DNA of 64,000 nt from DATDYQ01 sp035288965 (GCA_035288965.1 DATDYQ010000104.1:12465-76464), one strand, 5' to 3'; positions 1 to 9,770 are shown, counted from the first letter of the stretch. Notes: a model not told the origin generated them from the sequence alone. Translations and numbers: made by a program.

Positions 1-6
1 TTAAAT

Positions 7-1350
7 ATGTCCTCAACTAAACAATTGTTAAGAAAAATGAAGGTAAGTCTTGTTTTCCCTAGAATGAAATACCAAACTGGAGATCCTCCCCTAGGTATGG
101 CTTTATTAGCAGGTAATTTAAGAAAAAATGGATTTGGAGTAGAAATAATAGATACAACTTTTCATCAATCTCTAGATTATGTTAAAGAAAGATTAACCTC
201 GTTTAATCCAGACTGGGTTGCTATTTATTCAGACACAATGATGTATAATGATTGTATTAAAATTTCTGAAATGGCAAAAGAAATGGGTAAAAAAGTTATT
301 CTAGGTGGTCCACATCCTACTTTAAAACCAGAAACTCTAATTGATCATGGAGATTATCTAGTACAGGGAGAGGCAGAAGTTACAATAATAGATGTAATCA
401 ATGGAAAATTTAATGGTACAAAGATAGTAAAGGGAGTTCCTGCAGATATAGAAACTTTGCCAATGGCAACATATGATTTACTAGAAATGAAGGAATATAT
501 TAAGAGATGGCATTTGCTAGATAGCATTAATCCTGATCTTCATGGCACTAGTATGTTTTCGGCTCGTGGTTGTTCTTTTAGATGCACATTTTGTCAACCA
601 GTTTTAGATAAACTCTTTGGTAGATTATTCAGAACAAGAAGTGTTGATAGTATAATTCAAGAACTAAAATATCTAAAAGAAAATGTTGGTATCAAAGCAT
701 TTTTCTTCCAAGATGATACATTTACATTAAAAAAGATATGGATACGTGAATTTTGTAAAAGAATGATAGATGAAAAACTCGACTTATTGTGGGGTTGTAA
801 TTCCCGTATTGATTTAATTGATAAGGAAATAATGCAAACAATGTACAATGCTGGTCTAAGAGTCATGCACATGGGTCTTGAATCTGGAAGTCAAAGAGTT
901 TTAGATGAAATATATCATAAAGATATCAAATTAGAAGGAATTCCTGAAAAAATAGCTTTGGCAGAAAAAATTGGCATTCATTGTTTATGCTTCTTTATGC
1001 TAGGTGCTCCAGGTGAAACAAGAGAAGAAATCGAAAAAACAATAAAATTTGCTGCCTCTCTTGATGCTACAGAAATAACCGCCACAATTGCAACTCCATT
1101 GCCTGGAACTTATCTATATGATGCAATAAAAGACAAATATAAAATTACTACAGATTTCGATAATTTTGATTATTATAAAAACAGCGCTTTCGAAAATCCT
1201 GATGTAAATTTCAAAGAGCTTAAATGGTTACAGAAAAAATTATTATTTAAATTTTATACAAATCCAAAAAGGTGGGGTTATATTGGTAAGCATCTCACCC
1301 ATCCAAGTGGATATGGAAAAATGGTAAAGAAAATTGCTAGATTCCTATAA
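7..1350 (+). CDS. B12-binding domain radical SAM protein
   Basis: The N-terminal half has the Rossmann-like layout of B12-binding radical SAM proteins, with GGPHPT and a VQGEAE element, although the DxHxxG cobalamin motif is not visible. The 4Fe-4S cluster motif CSFRCTFC lies at residues 189-196 and is followed by a TIM-barrel-like region with GLESGSQ, typical of the family. In glycan loci such enzymes often methylate or rearrange sugars or lipids; the substrate is unknown here. The ATG at 37 (MKVSLVFPRM) is an equally good start, and the frame is open to the left window edge, so the 5' end is uncertain. It ends one base before the convergent gene's stop codon. Confidence 0.85.
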   Translation: MSSTKQLLRKMKVSLVFPRMKYQTGDPPLGMALLAGNLRKNGFGVEIIDTTFHQSLDYVKERLTSFNPDWVAIYSDTMMYNDCIKISEMAKEMGKKVILGGPHPTLKPETLIDHGDYLVQGEAEVTIIDVINGKFNGTKIVKGVPADIETLPMATYDLLEMKEYIKRWHLLDSINPDLHGTSMFSARGCSFRCTFCQPVLDKLFGRLFRTRSVDSIIQELKYLKENVGIKAFFFQDDTFTLKKIWIREFCKRMIDEKLDLLWGCNSRIDLIDKEIMQTMYNAGLRVMHMGLESGSQRVLDEIYHKDIKLEGIPEKIALAEKIGIHCLCFFMLGAPGETREEIEKTIKFAASLDATEITATIATPLPGTYLYDAIKDKYKITTDFDNFDYYKNSAFENPDVNFKELKWLQKKLLFKFYTNPKRWGYIGKHLTHPSGYGKMVKKIARFL

Positions 1351-2793
1351 TTATCTAATAAACAACCAACTATTGCTTAGCACCCAAGGTACTGTAAATA
1401 TTATATTTGATATTATCATTATCAAAAATACTTGCCTCGCTACATCTTTATTTACATAATTTAATAATACATAAGCACTTAAAATTCCATAGATAAATGC
1501 AGCCGGAGAAAATAAATCCCAGCCTAATTTTTCTTGATATTCTATATTCAATGTTATTGTAAATAAGAAAAAGAAGCTTAACATTATCAATAAAAACATA
1601 ACCACATTATCTTTAAAATTGATTTTTTTCCTATGTGTTAGAAACAATAAAACAAACAGCAATAAACCCACCCCTGCAGCTAATATATTCTCATTAAAGG
1701 AATAAGTAAAATGTTCAAAAGATATCATCATATACTTTTCCCATGGAGATTTATATTCAAATAAAGGTAAAAACATAATTCCATCTCCCCCACCAAATGT
1801 ATTTCCCACTTTTACCTTTTCTATATCAGTAACATGAATCCCGAAACTTGTATATAGATTAAATTCTATATAAACAAAAAATAATATTGTTAAAATAACA
1901 AAAGGAGCTATAAATCTGATAAATTTTATGTTAAATACTCCTTTAAAAAAATTATTAATATTTAATTTCTTAATTCCAGAATCTACGAAATAAAGGTATA
2001 ACAACGATGGTAATATCCAAAATGCAGCCAAATGACTCCAGAAAGATAGCCACATTGCTATTGTAGGATATATTAATTTAGTATTTTTCTTAAGATAATA
2101 GATAGAAACTAAGATGTATAAAAACATTGTAAATGCTAATCTAGAAGTTCCCTCCCACCATCCAAAGAAAAACTCTATTGTTCCCATACTTCCTATAAAC
2201 ATAAACACAAAAAATCTTTCTATTTTGTCTTTCCCTAAAAGATTAGATAATAAGAATAATAGAATAATAAAGAAAAACCCTATAATATTCACAAAGAAAC
2301 TAGTTGATTTAACAGGTTCCCACCCAGCTATAGGACTTGTTACTTTGTAAAATAAATAATCGCTATAAGAACTTATTGGTGAACTCATAAAAAACCTAGA
2401 TGCTGGAATCGTAAATGCCTCTTTAGGTAAAATGCCGGCATCCCCCAAACCATAATTAACGATTTGAAATAAAAAAAATATTATAAAAAACGTAAAAGCA
2501 ACTAAAATGTATCCCTTAATGTTTCTTTTTGCAAATAAACTATCTATAATTCTACTGTTTTCCAATCCATTTAATATCTTCTTCTGAATCTTTGGGATTG
2601 CAATAATGATTAATATAATCAATCCAATTAATGTCCATAAAAATTCAATCCAAGCCGGAATTGTTAAATTCAAAAAACCCCAAATTAAATAATTAAATTT
2701 ACTAACCCCAAATATATTTAATAAAGTTCCAATTAACTTAATCAAAACAATTATAATTGCTACGGTTAGTACACTATTTTTTAATTTACTCAT
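1351..2793 (-). CDS. polytopic membrane protein, possible GT-C glycosyltransferase or polymerase
   Basis: About 480 residues with roughly eleven hydrophobic segments. A long non-membrane loop follows the third segment (about residues 110-160), and a WWEGTSR stretch sits near the middle. The layout resembles GT-C glycosyltransferases or oligosaccharide polymerases, but I recognise no signature that fixes the family. ATG 2793 is preferred; a GTG 12 bases upstream is also possible. The start overlaps the stop of the 41-residue ORF upstream, so the two are probably translationally coupled. It belongs to a three-gene minus-strand unit led by the GT2-methyltransferase fusion. Confidence 0.7.
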   Translation of the reverse strand: MSKLKNSVLTVAIIIVLIKLIGTLLNIFGVSKFNYLIWGFLNLTIPAWIEFLWTLIGLIILIIIAIPKIQKKILNGLENSRIIDSLFAKRNIKGYILVAFTFFIIFFLFQIVNYGLGDAGILPKEAFTIPASRFFMSSPISSYSDYLFYKVTSPIAGWEPVKSTSFFVNIIGFFFIILLFLLSNLLGKDKIERFFVFMFIGSMGTIEFFFGWWEGTSRLAFTMFLYILVSIYYLKKNTKLIYPTIAMWLSFWSHLAAFWILPSLLYLYFVDSGIKKLNINNFFKGVFNIKFIRFIAPFVILTILFFVYIEFNLYTSFGIHVTDIEKVKVGNTFGGGDGIMFLPLFEYKSPWEKYMMISFEHFTYSFNENILAAGVGLLLFVLLFLTHRKKINFKDNVVMFLLIMLSFFFLFTITLNIEYQEKLGWDLFSPAAFIYGILSAYVLLNYVNKDVARQVFLIMIISNIIFTVPWVLSNSWLFIR

Positions 2794-2911
2794 GTTCCTT
2801 TCCACTTAAAAAGAAAATATAAAATAATATCAAGCATATTACTAATACAAACAATCCACTCTCATAATTCAAATTCCAATATTTTATTATATAGTTTGTT
2901 AGACTACTCAT
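2786..2911 (-). CDS. 41-residue single-pass membrane microprotein
   Basis: A short ORF fills the gap between two glycan genes on the minus strand. Its ATG overlaps the stop of the upstream GT2-methyltransferase gene (ATGAGTAG), and its TAA overlaps the ATG of the downstream membrane protein (ATGAGTAA), the linkage expected of a translated operon member. It encodes a polar N-terminus of about 18 residues, one hydrophobic helix (LFVLVICLILFYIFFL) and a short charged tail (GKEHE). No family is recognised. A role as partner or assembly factor of the adjacent polytopic protein is inference from position only. Confidence 0.6.
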   Translation of the reverse strand: MSSLTNYIIKYWNLNYESGLFVLVICLILFYIFFLSGKEHE

Positions 2912-4163
2912 CTTTTATCTTAGTTGTTTTTATTATTATATCAACAAGCCAGTGTATTTTTACACTTTCTATCTTAAATCCGTGTCTCTCTATATCTTCT
3001 AAAAATTTTTTCTTTGAGAATTTCTCATCATGTGTATCTTTCCACATATCACCTACACTTCTGGTCCATAACCACCAAAACATATTAAATAAGGTATTTT
3101 CATTTGGGACAGATATAACCAATGTTCCATCTTTTCTTAATACCCTATTGATATTGTTTAAAGCTAAATCTCTATCTTCTACATGCTCTAAAACTTCCAT
3201 TGCTGTTATTGCATCAAAGCTATTTGGTTTAAATGGTATATCTGTTATACTTCCTCGTTTAAAATTAAATCCTTTGCAATCCTTAACATCCATTCCAATT
3301 CCATGACCTAAAAATCTAATAAAACTCCCATCTTTCATTGAATTACAAGGCTTTCCGCATCCTATATCCAATAAATCCTTTTTATCAGGTAATAATCTTC
3401 TAACTTTTCTATATCTTGCATAATGATAGCTTTCTCTTAATCTATTAAACATCGGATTAAATAATTTTTTTCTTATTTTATATAAATACAGATCTCCAAG
3501 TTGCGTTACATATTCCATATTTTGCTTCATTCCAAGTTTACTTTTTCCATCAGTCCTATTCTTAAACATATAGGGAATTTCGATTGCTTTGTTATAATTT
3601 CCTTTGGCCAATATTTCCAAGCCAATCTTATAGCCTCTAGGAACCAATCTTGTTTCTTCTATAACCTCTCTTTTAAAGAAAAAAAATCCAGACATAGGAT
3701 CTTTAATGTTTGTAACAGGTTTAGCTAAAATTGTGGCAATCCTTGATGTTAATCTTCTTTGTTCAGGCCAATTAGTTACTCCTCCTCCTTCTATTAGTCT
3801 ACTTCCTATTGTAATCTCCGCCTCATCATTTAATATCGGTTTAACCATATCAAAAATCTTTTCAGCAGGATGACTTAGATCAGCATCCATAAAACCTATA
3901 ATCTCTCCCTTAGAAATATCAATCCCATCCAAAACAGCAGATGCTAATCCTTTCTTATCTTTTCTGCATATTGCATTAATGTTATATTTCTTATCTTTCT
4001 TTATTTTATTTACAATATCAAATGTTCCATCTCTGCTATTATCATCAATTATAACAACCTCAAGTTTAAGCTTGTTTTTTTTAGAAACTAAAAATATATC
4101 ATCTAATAATCTTCCAATATTATCACTCTCATTTAAGGTAGGTATAATCAAAGATATATTCAT
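2904..4163 (-). CDS. GT2 glycosyltransferase fused to class I SAM methyltransferase
   Basis: Residues 1 to about 235 are a dolichyl-phosphate-mannose-synthase-like GT2 domain: SLIIPTLNES at the N-terminus, IIDDNSRDGT, the metal-binding GFMDADLSHP, and a late KDPMSGFFFF segment. From about residue 260 a class I methyltransferase follows, with LLDIGCGK as SAM motif I, a GMDV acidic strand, and MEVLEHVED. The same chain could transfer a sugar to a lipid carrier and methylate the product. The start ATG carries both a TATA-like TTTTTAAATTT about 30 nt upstream and an AGGGGAT Shine-Dalgarno. First gene of a three-gene unit with tight overlaps. Confidence 0.85.
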   Translation of the reverse strand: MNISLIIPTLNESDNIGRLLDDIFLVSKKNKLKLEVVIIDDNSRDGTFDIVNKIKKDKKYNINAICRKDKKGLASAVLDGIDISKGEIIGFMDADLSHPAEKIFDMVKPILNDEAEITIGSRLIEGGGVTNWPEQRRLTSRIATILAKPVTNIKDPMSGFFFFKREVIEETRLVPRGYKIGLEILAKGNYNKAIEIPYMFKNRTDGKSKLGMKQNMEYVTQLGDLYLYKIRKKLFNPMFNRLRESYHYARYRKVRRLLPDKKDLLDIGCGKPCNSMKDGSFIRFLGHGIGMDVKDCKGFNFKRGSITDIPFKPNSFDAITAMEVLEHVEDRDLALNNINRVLRKDGTLVISVPNENTLFNMFWWLWTRSVGDMWKDTHDEKFSKKKFLEDIERHGFKIESVKIHWLVDIIIKTTKIKDE

Positions 4164-4228
4164 TTTATCCCCTTACTTTAATTAAATTTAAAAAGCTTTC
4201 TGTAATATTATAATATAACTGTTGCATA

Positions 4229-4236
4229 TTATATAT
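4229..4236 (+). promoter_or_regulatory. TATA box of methyltransferase gene
   Basis: TTATATAT begins 30 nt before the ATG at 4259, the spacing expected for a leaderless archaeal transcript. Confidence 0.5.
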
Positions 4237-4258
4237 CTATAAAAACAAGAATTGGGTT

Positions 4259-4801
4259 ATGCATAAAATGCGTTTAAAATGCTTAAATTTGGGTAGTGGG
4301 AAGAGTTATAAGAAAAGTAACGAAAAAGAAGAATGGGTAAACATTGATATTAATCCTGATTGGCATCCAGATATTTTACATGATTTAAGCAAATTTCCCT
4401 ATCCATTTAAAGATAACACTTTTAATTTGGTATTCGCAGATAATATCTTAGAACATTTTGACGGCTTACAACTAAAAAAAGTGCTTATTGAAATAGGAAG
4501 AATATTAAAAGAAGACGGAAAATTAAAAGCTATTGTCCCGCATTTTTCTAATGCTTCAGCTTACCAAATAAATCATAAAATGTTTTTCCAATCAAATTTT
4601 TTTCATGAAAGGAATATTTCAAATGTTAAAGTATTAAGTGTTAGGTTAATGCTAACTCAAAATAAATTTCTTAGTTTTCTAAATTATATCGCAAATGTTA
4701 ACCCATTTGTCTGGGAAAGATTTTTCTGCTATTATTATCCAATCCAAATGATTCATTTTGAATTAAAGATTATTAAAGATAAAGATAACAAGATAAGATA
4801 A
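4259..4801 (+). CDS. SAM-dependent methyltransferase
   Basis: A short class I methyltransferase of 180 residues. CLNLGSGKSY is SAM motif I, WVNIDINPDW supplies the acidic strand, and LVFADNILEHF followed by ILKEDGKL matches the UbiE/Methyltransf_11 core. The C-terminal part is family-specific and unrecognised. By context it probably methylates a sugar or lipid-linked glycan. Start: ATG 4259, placed 30 nt after a TATA box; ATG 4268 is an in-frame alternative. Confidence 0.8.
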   Translation: MHKMRLKCLNLGSGKSYKKSNEKEEWVNIDINPDWHPDILHDLSKFPYPFKDNTFNLVFADNILEHFDGLQLKKVLIEIGRILKEDGKLKAIVPHFSNASAYQINHKMFFQSNFFHERNISNVKVLSVRLMLTQNKFLSFLNYIANVNPFVWERFFCYYYPIQMIHFELKIIKDKDNKIR

Positions 4802-4845
4802 CGCTAAAATATATATTTCACAATAATAAATTTCTCATCAAATGA

Positions 4846-4853
4846 TTTATAAT
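4846..4853 (+). promoter_or_regulatory. TATA box of ALG5-like gene
   Basis: TTTATAAT begins 31 nt before the ATG at 4877, consistent with a leaderless transcript covering the next three overlapping genes. Confidence 0.5.
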
Positions 4854-4876
4854 ACTTTTTATCATCTATTTTATCA

Positions 4877-5641
4877 ATGGAAACCTTATCTCTAATCATT
4901 CCTGCATATAATGAAGAACATAGAATAGGAAAAACACTAGATTATTATTCATCTTATCTTTCTTCAAGGTTAAAAGATTTTGAAATTATCATAGTTTTAA
5001 ATGGTTGCAAAGATAATACCTTAAGTGTTGTTTTAAATTATCAAAAAAAATATCCTAAAATAATTAAATATCTTAATTTTACTGATCCTATAGGAAAAGG
5101 CCCTGCAGTTATTGAAGGTTTTAAAGCAGCGAATAAGGAATTTATTGGTTTTGTTGATGCGGATATGTCAACACCGCCAGAAGCCTTCTATGATCTTGTT
5201 TTAAAGATGAATGGTTATGATGGTATATTGGCCTCAAGATGGGTTAAAGGAGCTACAATCCCAATAAAGCAAAAAATTTCGCGTAGAATAGCTTCAAGGT
5301 CTTTTAACATTTTGGTAAGAATATTATTTAACTTAAATGTAAATGATACTCAATGTGGTTGTAAGTTATTCAAAAAAGATGCAATCAAATCTATTGTTAA
5401 TAATATCGGCAAAACAAAATGGGCTTTTGATATAGATGTTTTATATAAATTAAATAAAAAAGGTTATAAAGTGACCGAAATTCCAACATATTGGAGTGAT
5501 GCAAAAGACTCTCATTTAAATGTCGCAAAAACAAGTATAGAGATGTTTTTGTCAATAATAAGACTAAGGTTAATTTACTCAAATCTTGAAGTAATAGTTA
5601 AATCATACAATAAAATCCATGATTTAATTTTAAAAAAATGA
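4877..5641 (+). CDS. GT2 glycosyltransferase, dolichyl-phosphate beta-glucosyltransferase (ALG5)-like
   Basis: A single GT2 domain of 254 residues. LSLIIPAYNEEHRI is the nucleotide-binding N-terminus, GFVDADMSTP holds the DxD metal site, and the NVNDTQCGCKLFK segment is the hallmark of the ALG5-like dolichyl-phosphate glucosyltransferase subfamily. No membrane tail is present. It would load a sugar onto polyprenyl phosphate for use by the GT-C transferases nearby. ATGA overlap of four bases with the following GT9 gene indicates coupling. Confidence 0.85.
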   Translation: METLSLIIPAYNEEHRIGKTLDYYSSYLSSRLKDFEIIIVLNGCKDNTLSVVLNYQKKYPKIIKYLNFTDPIGKGPAVIEGFKAANKEFIGFVDADMSTPPEAFYDLVLKMNGYDGILASRWVKGATIPIKQKISRRIASRSFNILVRILFNLNVNDTQCGCKLFKKDAIKSIVNNIGKTKWAFDIDVLYKLNKKGYKVTEIPTYWSDAKDSHLNVAKTSIEMFLSIIRLRLIYSNLEVIVKSYNKIHDLILKK

Positions 5642-6684
5642 AAATATTAACAATATTATTGCCTGGAATAGGAAATACCTTATTATTTACCCCAACATTA
5701 AGATCATTAAAGAAACATTTTCCCAATTCGGAAATCACAGCTTTGGTAATGTATAAAGGCTCACAAGAGATATTGGAAGGAAATCCATATGTTGATAAAA
5801 TAATATTTTATCCATTCATGAAAAGGGGGCACATTAAATCACTATTTTTTGTGCTAAAACAAAGATTTCAAAACTATGATATATCCATTTTAGCTTATCC
5901 TGCCAATAGATTTCAATATTCTCTTATTGGATTTTTAATAGGGGCAAAAACTAAGATAACTCATTTATATGATCATAATAAATTATTCTCTGCAAGTTTC
6001 TTTTATTCTAAAAAACTTCCCTTGGATAAAAATTTACATGAAGTAGAAGAAAATTTAAACTTGTTAAAACTATTAAATATAAATGCTCTAGAAGAAGATA
6101 AGTCAATTTTTCTAAAGTTAGATAAAGAACATGAAAATTTTACATCAGATTTTATAAAAACGAATAAACTAAAGGGGAAAAAATTAGTTGGTATTCATGC
6201 TGGCTCTTCTGTTTTATCTGGAATGATAAACAAAAGATGGCCAAAGGAAAGATTTATTTCGTTAATAGACAAACTATCAAATAAAAATACCATCTGCTTA
6301 TTATTTGGTGGAAATGACGAAGCTGATTTAAAAGAATGGATATATAAAAACACAAAAAATAAACCTATATTGGTTAATACTCCTTCAGTAAAACATTCTG
6401 CATCTTTAATTAAGAAATGTAACCTGTTTATTTCAAATGATACTGCATTAATGCACATAGCAGGAGCATTAAATACCCCAACAATAATTCTTGTTGGCCC
6501 TGTTGCGAGGAAGACATTACCTCAGGGAGATATTCACACCGCAATATTTAAAAATCTACCCTGTCAGCCTTGTTACAGAATCGGGGACACAATGAAATGT
6601 GTCTTAAATATAAATTATAAATGTCTTAAAGATATAACAGTAGATGAGGTTTACAATATAGCATGGAAGAAATTAAGGGTATAA
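5638..6684 (+). CDS. GT9 (heptosyltransferase-like) glycosyltransferase
   Basis: A GT-B fold protein of 348 residues. The N-terminus LPGIGNTLLFTPTLRSLKKH matches the GT9 family, KLVGIHAGSS and the KRWPKERF stretch open the C-terminal domain, and SNDTALMHIAGALNTPTI is the donor-binding motif shared with ADP-heptose:LPS heptosyltransferases. The sugar cannot be read from the sequence. It starts within the stop of the ALG5-like gene and overlaps the next gene by 22 bases. A second GT9 domain occurs in the fusion at 9771-11660, next to a heptose-kinase-like gene. Confidence 0.85.
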   Translation: MKILTILLPGIGNTLLFTPTLRSLKKHFPNSEITALVMYKGSQEILEGNPYVDKIIFYPFMKRGHIKSLFFVLKQRFQNYDISILAYPANRFQYSLIGFLIGAKTKITHLYDHNKLFSASFFYSKKLPLDKNLHEVEENLNLLKLLNINALEEDKSIFLKLDKEHENFTSDFIKTNKLKGKKLVGIHAGSSVLSGMINKRWPKERFISLIDKLSNKNTICLLFGGNDEADLKEWIYKNTKNKPILVNTPSVKHSASLIKKCNLFISNDTALMHIAGALNTPTIILVGPVARKTLPQGDIHTAIFKNLPCQPCYRIGDTMKCVLNINYKCLKDITVDEVYNIAWKKLRV

Positions 6685-7214
6685 CAACAATAGAAAAAGA
6701 TTCTTTTTGTGTTCAACAGCAAAATAGAATTATTAGGGACACAATAGAATTAATTAATAAAAAAGAGCTTAACATATTACAATTAGGTTGCAATTTTATT
6801 GAAAATTCATTATTACTAACAAAAAACGAAAAATATAAGATAATCTTAATCGATGATAAAAATGAAACAATTAATTCCGATAAATTAAACATTTCAAAAT
6901 CATCATTAACAAAAACGAACTTTGAGGATAACACTTTTGATCTAACATTTAACATAGATATAATAAATAAAACCCAAGATCCATTAAATATAATTAAAGA
7001 AATGGTAAGGATAACAAGAAAATATGGTATGATCTTATTAATATTTCCAGGTGATTTTGATATAAAAAAGGTAATAAAAGATATAAACATTAATTTAATA
7101 GATGTAAAAATTCCAAATTTAGATGCAAAGCTAGCTGAATATGGGAACTTCAAAACTTCAAAAAATCCCTTAAGTAAAAGTGGGAAAAATTATTTAATAA
7201 TGTTCAAGGTTTAG
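6663..7214 (+). CDS. degenerate class I methyltransferase-like protein
   Basis: 183 residues with the outline of a Methyltransf_11 domain: ILQLGCNFIENSLL in place of motif I (the usual GxGxG is lost), IILIDDK for the acidic strand, NTFDLTFNIDII, and the IIKEMVRITRKYGMILLIFP strand. Loss of the glycine-rich loop suggests weak or no SAM binding, so catalytic function is doubtful. It overlaps the GT9 gene by 22 bases and runs 11 bases into the convergent GT-C gene. Base composition is even more AT-rich than its neighbours. Confidence 0.6.
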   Translation: MEEIKGITTIEKDSFCVQQQNRIIRDTIELINKKELNILQLGCNFIENSLLLTKNEKYKIILIDDKNETINSDKLNISKSSLTKTNFEDNTFDLTFNIDIINKTQDPLNIIKEMVRITRKYGMILLIFPGDFDIKKVIKDININLIDVKIPNLDAKLAEYGNFKTSKNPLSKSGKNYLIMFKV

Positions 7215-8718
7215 GGAATTCATAAATTACTGCTAATGCTTGTTTTTGTTCCTGATCTGCGAAATATGCCTGCACAGGTTTTAATCCATGTTTCTCAGGA
7301 TATTCAAAATAAGCCTGTCCGGAATTCTCAAATATAGAAACAACAAAATATCTTGGTTTATATTTATTAATTTCATTTTCTTCATAAGCATATCTTGTCT
7401 CTCTTTCAGAATAATAAGTATTTTGCGGTATAGAATTGCTTATGACAATCTCTCCCTTATTTGAATTTTCTTTTATCCATATTCCAACCAATTTTATTGG
7501 TTCGTATGAGCTAACTTTATTTTTTATTAATGCATCACTATATCTTAATTGTTGGAAACCAACTATCAATATTATTAACACAACAAAACCAATTGCAATT
7601 CTCTTGTCAAATTTTTTAGTATAATCAGATATCCACATTAATGCTTTCGCAGCTATAATAAACACTGCAGGAAAGACAACTATAAGATACCTATCTTCTC
7701 CTCGCCCGCTTGTATTTATAGCAACATATGTTAATAATATTAAAGGTATTAATATCCATAATAACAAAAATAAATCCTTTTTCAATTCAATGTTTTTATC
7801 TTTTATCATTAAATCAAAGCCCAAAATAAGATTAATCAATAAATATAATAATCCTAATAAAAATGTGATAAGTAAAACTATTTGAAGATAAGTTGGAAAC
7901 ATTTTTAGATAAACATTCCAAGCAGAATAAACAGCTTTTGTTTCAGGATTTGCAATGCTTGCTTGTACCGCTGCCAATCTAGGTATCGGGGCTCCTAACG
8001 TAGCCATAGAATAAAAGATATAAGGCAACAATAATATTAATATTATTATCGCTGCTATCCATACTTTTCTATTCTTCAAGAATTTAAATTTATCTGTTAT
8101 CAATAGATATATCAACATCACTAATCCAATAAATCCAACAGCATAATAACTCAAAAATCCTATTAAAATAGATAATCCGGAAAATAAAAGGTATTTAAGA
8201 TTTATTTCTTTCACATAACCCTTCCAAAAACAATAAACGGCAACTGTAACAAAAGCTAATGTTGGTGCTTCTGACATGAATCTTAAAGAATAAAATAAAT
8301 GTAGATAAAAAACAGATAAAAATGCTGTTGCAATAATCCCGATTTTTTTATCAAAAATTTCTTTTCCTAAAAGATATGTAAAAATAACTGCCACTATTGA
8401 AAATAATGTTTCAATAAGTCTAATAAAAAATTCAGAAGCTCCTATCTTAAATAATAATCCCCAAAATAAGGGTAATAAAGGTTCTCTATATGGAAACCAT
8501 CCTGTATTTGGTGTATTAAAAGCATAATGTTTTGCCTGCAACATCATCTCAGCTTCATCCCACCATAATGGTTGATGGGAAGCAACAAATAAATAATAAA
8601 GTCTTATTATAATCCCAATGCTAATAACAACCAATGCTATTATGTTTAATTTATCACTAAAAAATCCTTTTTTCTGTTCTTTAGTTTCAATTTTAATCTC
8701 TGTAGGTTTAACTTCCAT
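7204..8718 (-). CDS. GT-C family membrane glycosyltransferase (PMT_2/ArnT-like)
   Basis: A 504-residue polytopic protein with a short cytoplasmic head (about 25 residues) and about eleven membrane segments. The first extracytoplasmic loop contains WWDEAEMML, the acidic motif of ArnT/PMT-type GT-C enzymes that use polyprenyl-phosphate sugars, followed by PYREPLLPL. The last 100 residues form a soluble domain outside the membrane. It probably transfers a lipid-linked sugar on the outer face of the membrane. It has its own TATA-like element (CATATTTAAG) and overlaps the convergent gene by 11 bases. Confidence 0.8.
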   Translation of the reverse strand: MEVKPTEIKIETKEQKKGFFSDKLNIIALVVISIGIIIRLYYLFVASHQPLWWDEAEMMLQAKHYAFNTPNTGWFPYREPLLPLFWGLLFKIGASEFFIRLIETLFSIVAVIFTYLLGKEIFDKKIGIIATAFLSVFYLHLFYSLRFMSEAPTLAFVTVAVYCFWKGYVKEINLKYLLFSGLSILIGFLSYYAVGFIGLVMLIYLLITDKFKFLKNRKVWIAAIIILILLLPYIFYSMATLGAPIPRLAAVQASIANPETKAVYSAWNVYLKMFPTYLQIVLLITFLLGLLYLLINLILGFDLMIKDKNIELKKDLFLLLWILIPLILLTYVAINTSGRGEDRYLIVVFPAVFIIAAKALMWISDYTKKFDKRIAIGFVVLIILIVGFQQLRYSDALIKNKVSSYEPIKLVGIWIKENSNKGEIVISNSIPQNTYYSERETRYAYEENEINKYKPRYFVVSIFENSGQAYFEYPEKHGLKPVQAYFADQEQKQALAVIYEFPKP

Positions 8719-8787
8719 TTTTATTTCTTTAATATTCTAACTTAAATATGTTTTTATTAATCTTAAATATAGAGAATTAAGAATATA

Positions 8788-9765
8788 TTATTTTTTATCT
8801 AAACTTGCTAACAATTCATCTAAAGTTAATGTTGCTGTTCCAACTTTGCCAATAACTACTGCTGCAGCATGGTTTGCAACAGACATAGAATCTTTAACTC
8901 CTAATTCAGAAGCTAATCCCAAGGAAAATATAGCTAATGCAGTATCTCCCGCTCCAGAAAGATCATATACTGGAACACTTTTTCCTTTAGAATGATGATA
9001 AAGCCCTTCTTGCCCAAAAAATTTCATTCCTTCTTTACCACAAGTAATAACGACCCCACCAGTCCAATATTTAGATATAAGCTTTCTACCAACATGATTT
9101 ATATGCTTATTTTTGTCTAGTCCTGTTATCTCTCTTGCCTCTTTAGAATTTAACATTAAAAAATCCATATCATAATAAATACTAGCATTTATTGGTTTAG
9201 GTTCAACAATAAATAATTTCTTTCTTCTTTTAGCTTCCATTCTCAAAAATTTTACCAATGTTTTAGTAATAATCCCTTTACCATAATCTGATATTAAATA
9301 TACATCTGCATCTAAATCAGATTCCCTAAAATGATTTATTAAAATATTAGTTTGATCTCTATTCAATCTTGTGTCCATTTCTTCATCGAATCTAGCAATT
9401 AAATCTTCATCATCTGCTATAAGCCTATTTTTTGTTGTGGTTATTCTATCCCTTAATGAAATGATTCTAGATTTAATTCCATTATAAGAAACTAAATCAT
9501 AAACCACTTTCCCTGACTTATCATTTCCCATAACACCATACAAATAAGCTGTAGCCCCAAGACTTGCAATATTACTTGCCGTATTCCCCGCACCCCCCAA
9601 AACATCAGAATGTCCTGTAACTTTTACTAGATTGGTTGCGCGTCTCTCTGGGTTTAATCTCTCTATCTCTCCTAAAATATAATGATCTAGCATTACATCT
9701 CCAACAATTAAAATTTTCCTTTCAGGGAATGTTCTGACAACTTCTTTTACTCTTTCTATGTTCAT
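8788..9765 (-). CDS. RfaE1/HldE-N-like carbohydrate kinase (PfkB family)
   Basis: A PfkB/ribokinase-family kinase of 325 residues, closest in layout to the kinase half of HldE (D-glycero-beta-D-manno-heptose-7-phosphate kinase). VGDVMLDHYILGEIERLNPE is the family's N-terminus, DVLGGAGNTASNIASLGA forms the sugar site, and DLSGAGDTALA carries the catalytic aspartate and anion hole near residue 275. No adenylyltransferase domain is attached. Start: ATG 9765, which has a GTGAT Shine-Dalgarno and follows the upstream stop by 5 bases; ATG 9798 would overlap the upstream gene. Adjacent GT9 genes support heptose use, but this is inferred. Confidence 0.8.
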   Translation of the reverse strand: MNIERVKEVVRTFPERKILIVGDVMLDHYILGEIERLNPERRATNLVKVTGHSDVLGGAGNTASNIASLGATAYLYGVMGNDKSGKVVYDLVSYNGIKSRIISLRDRITTTKNRLIADDEDLIARFDEEMDTRLNRDQTNILINHFRESDLDADVYLISDYGKGIITKTLVKFLRMEAKRRKKLFIVEPKPINASIYYDMDFLMLNSKEAREITGLDKNKHINHVGRKLISKYWTGGVVITCGKEGMKFFGQEGLYHHSKGKSVPVYDLSGAGDTALAIFSLGLASELGVKDSMSVANHAAAVVIGKVGTATLTLDELLASLDKK

Positions 9766-9770
9766 ATTAA

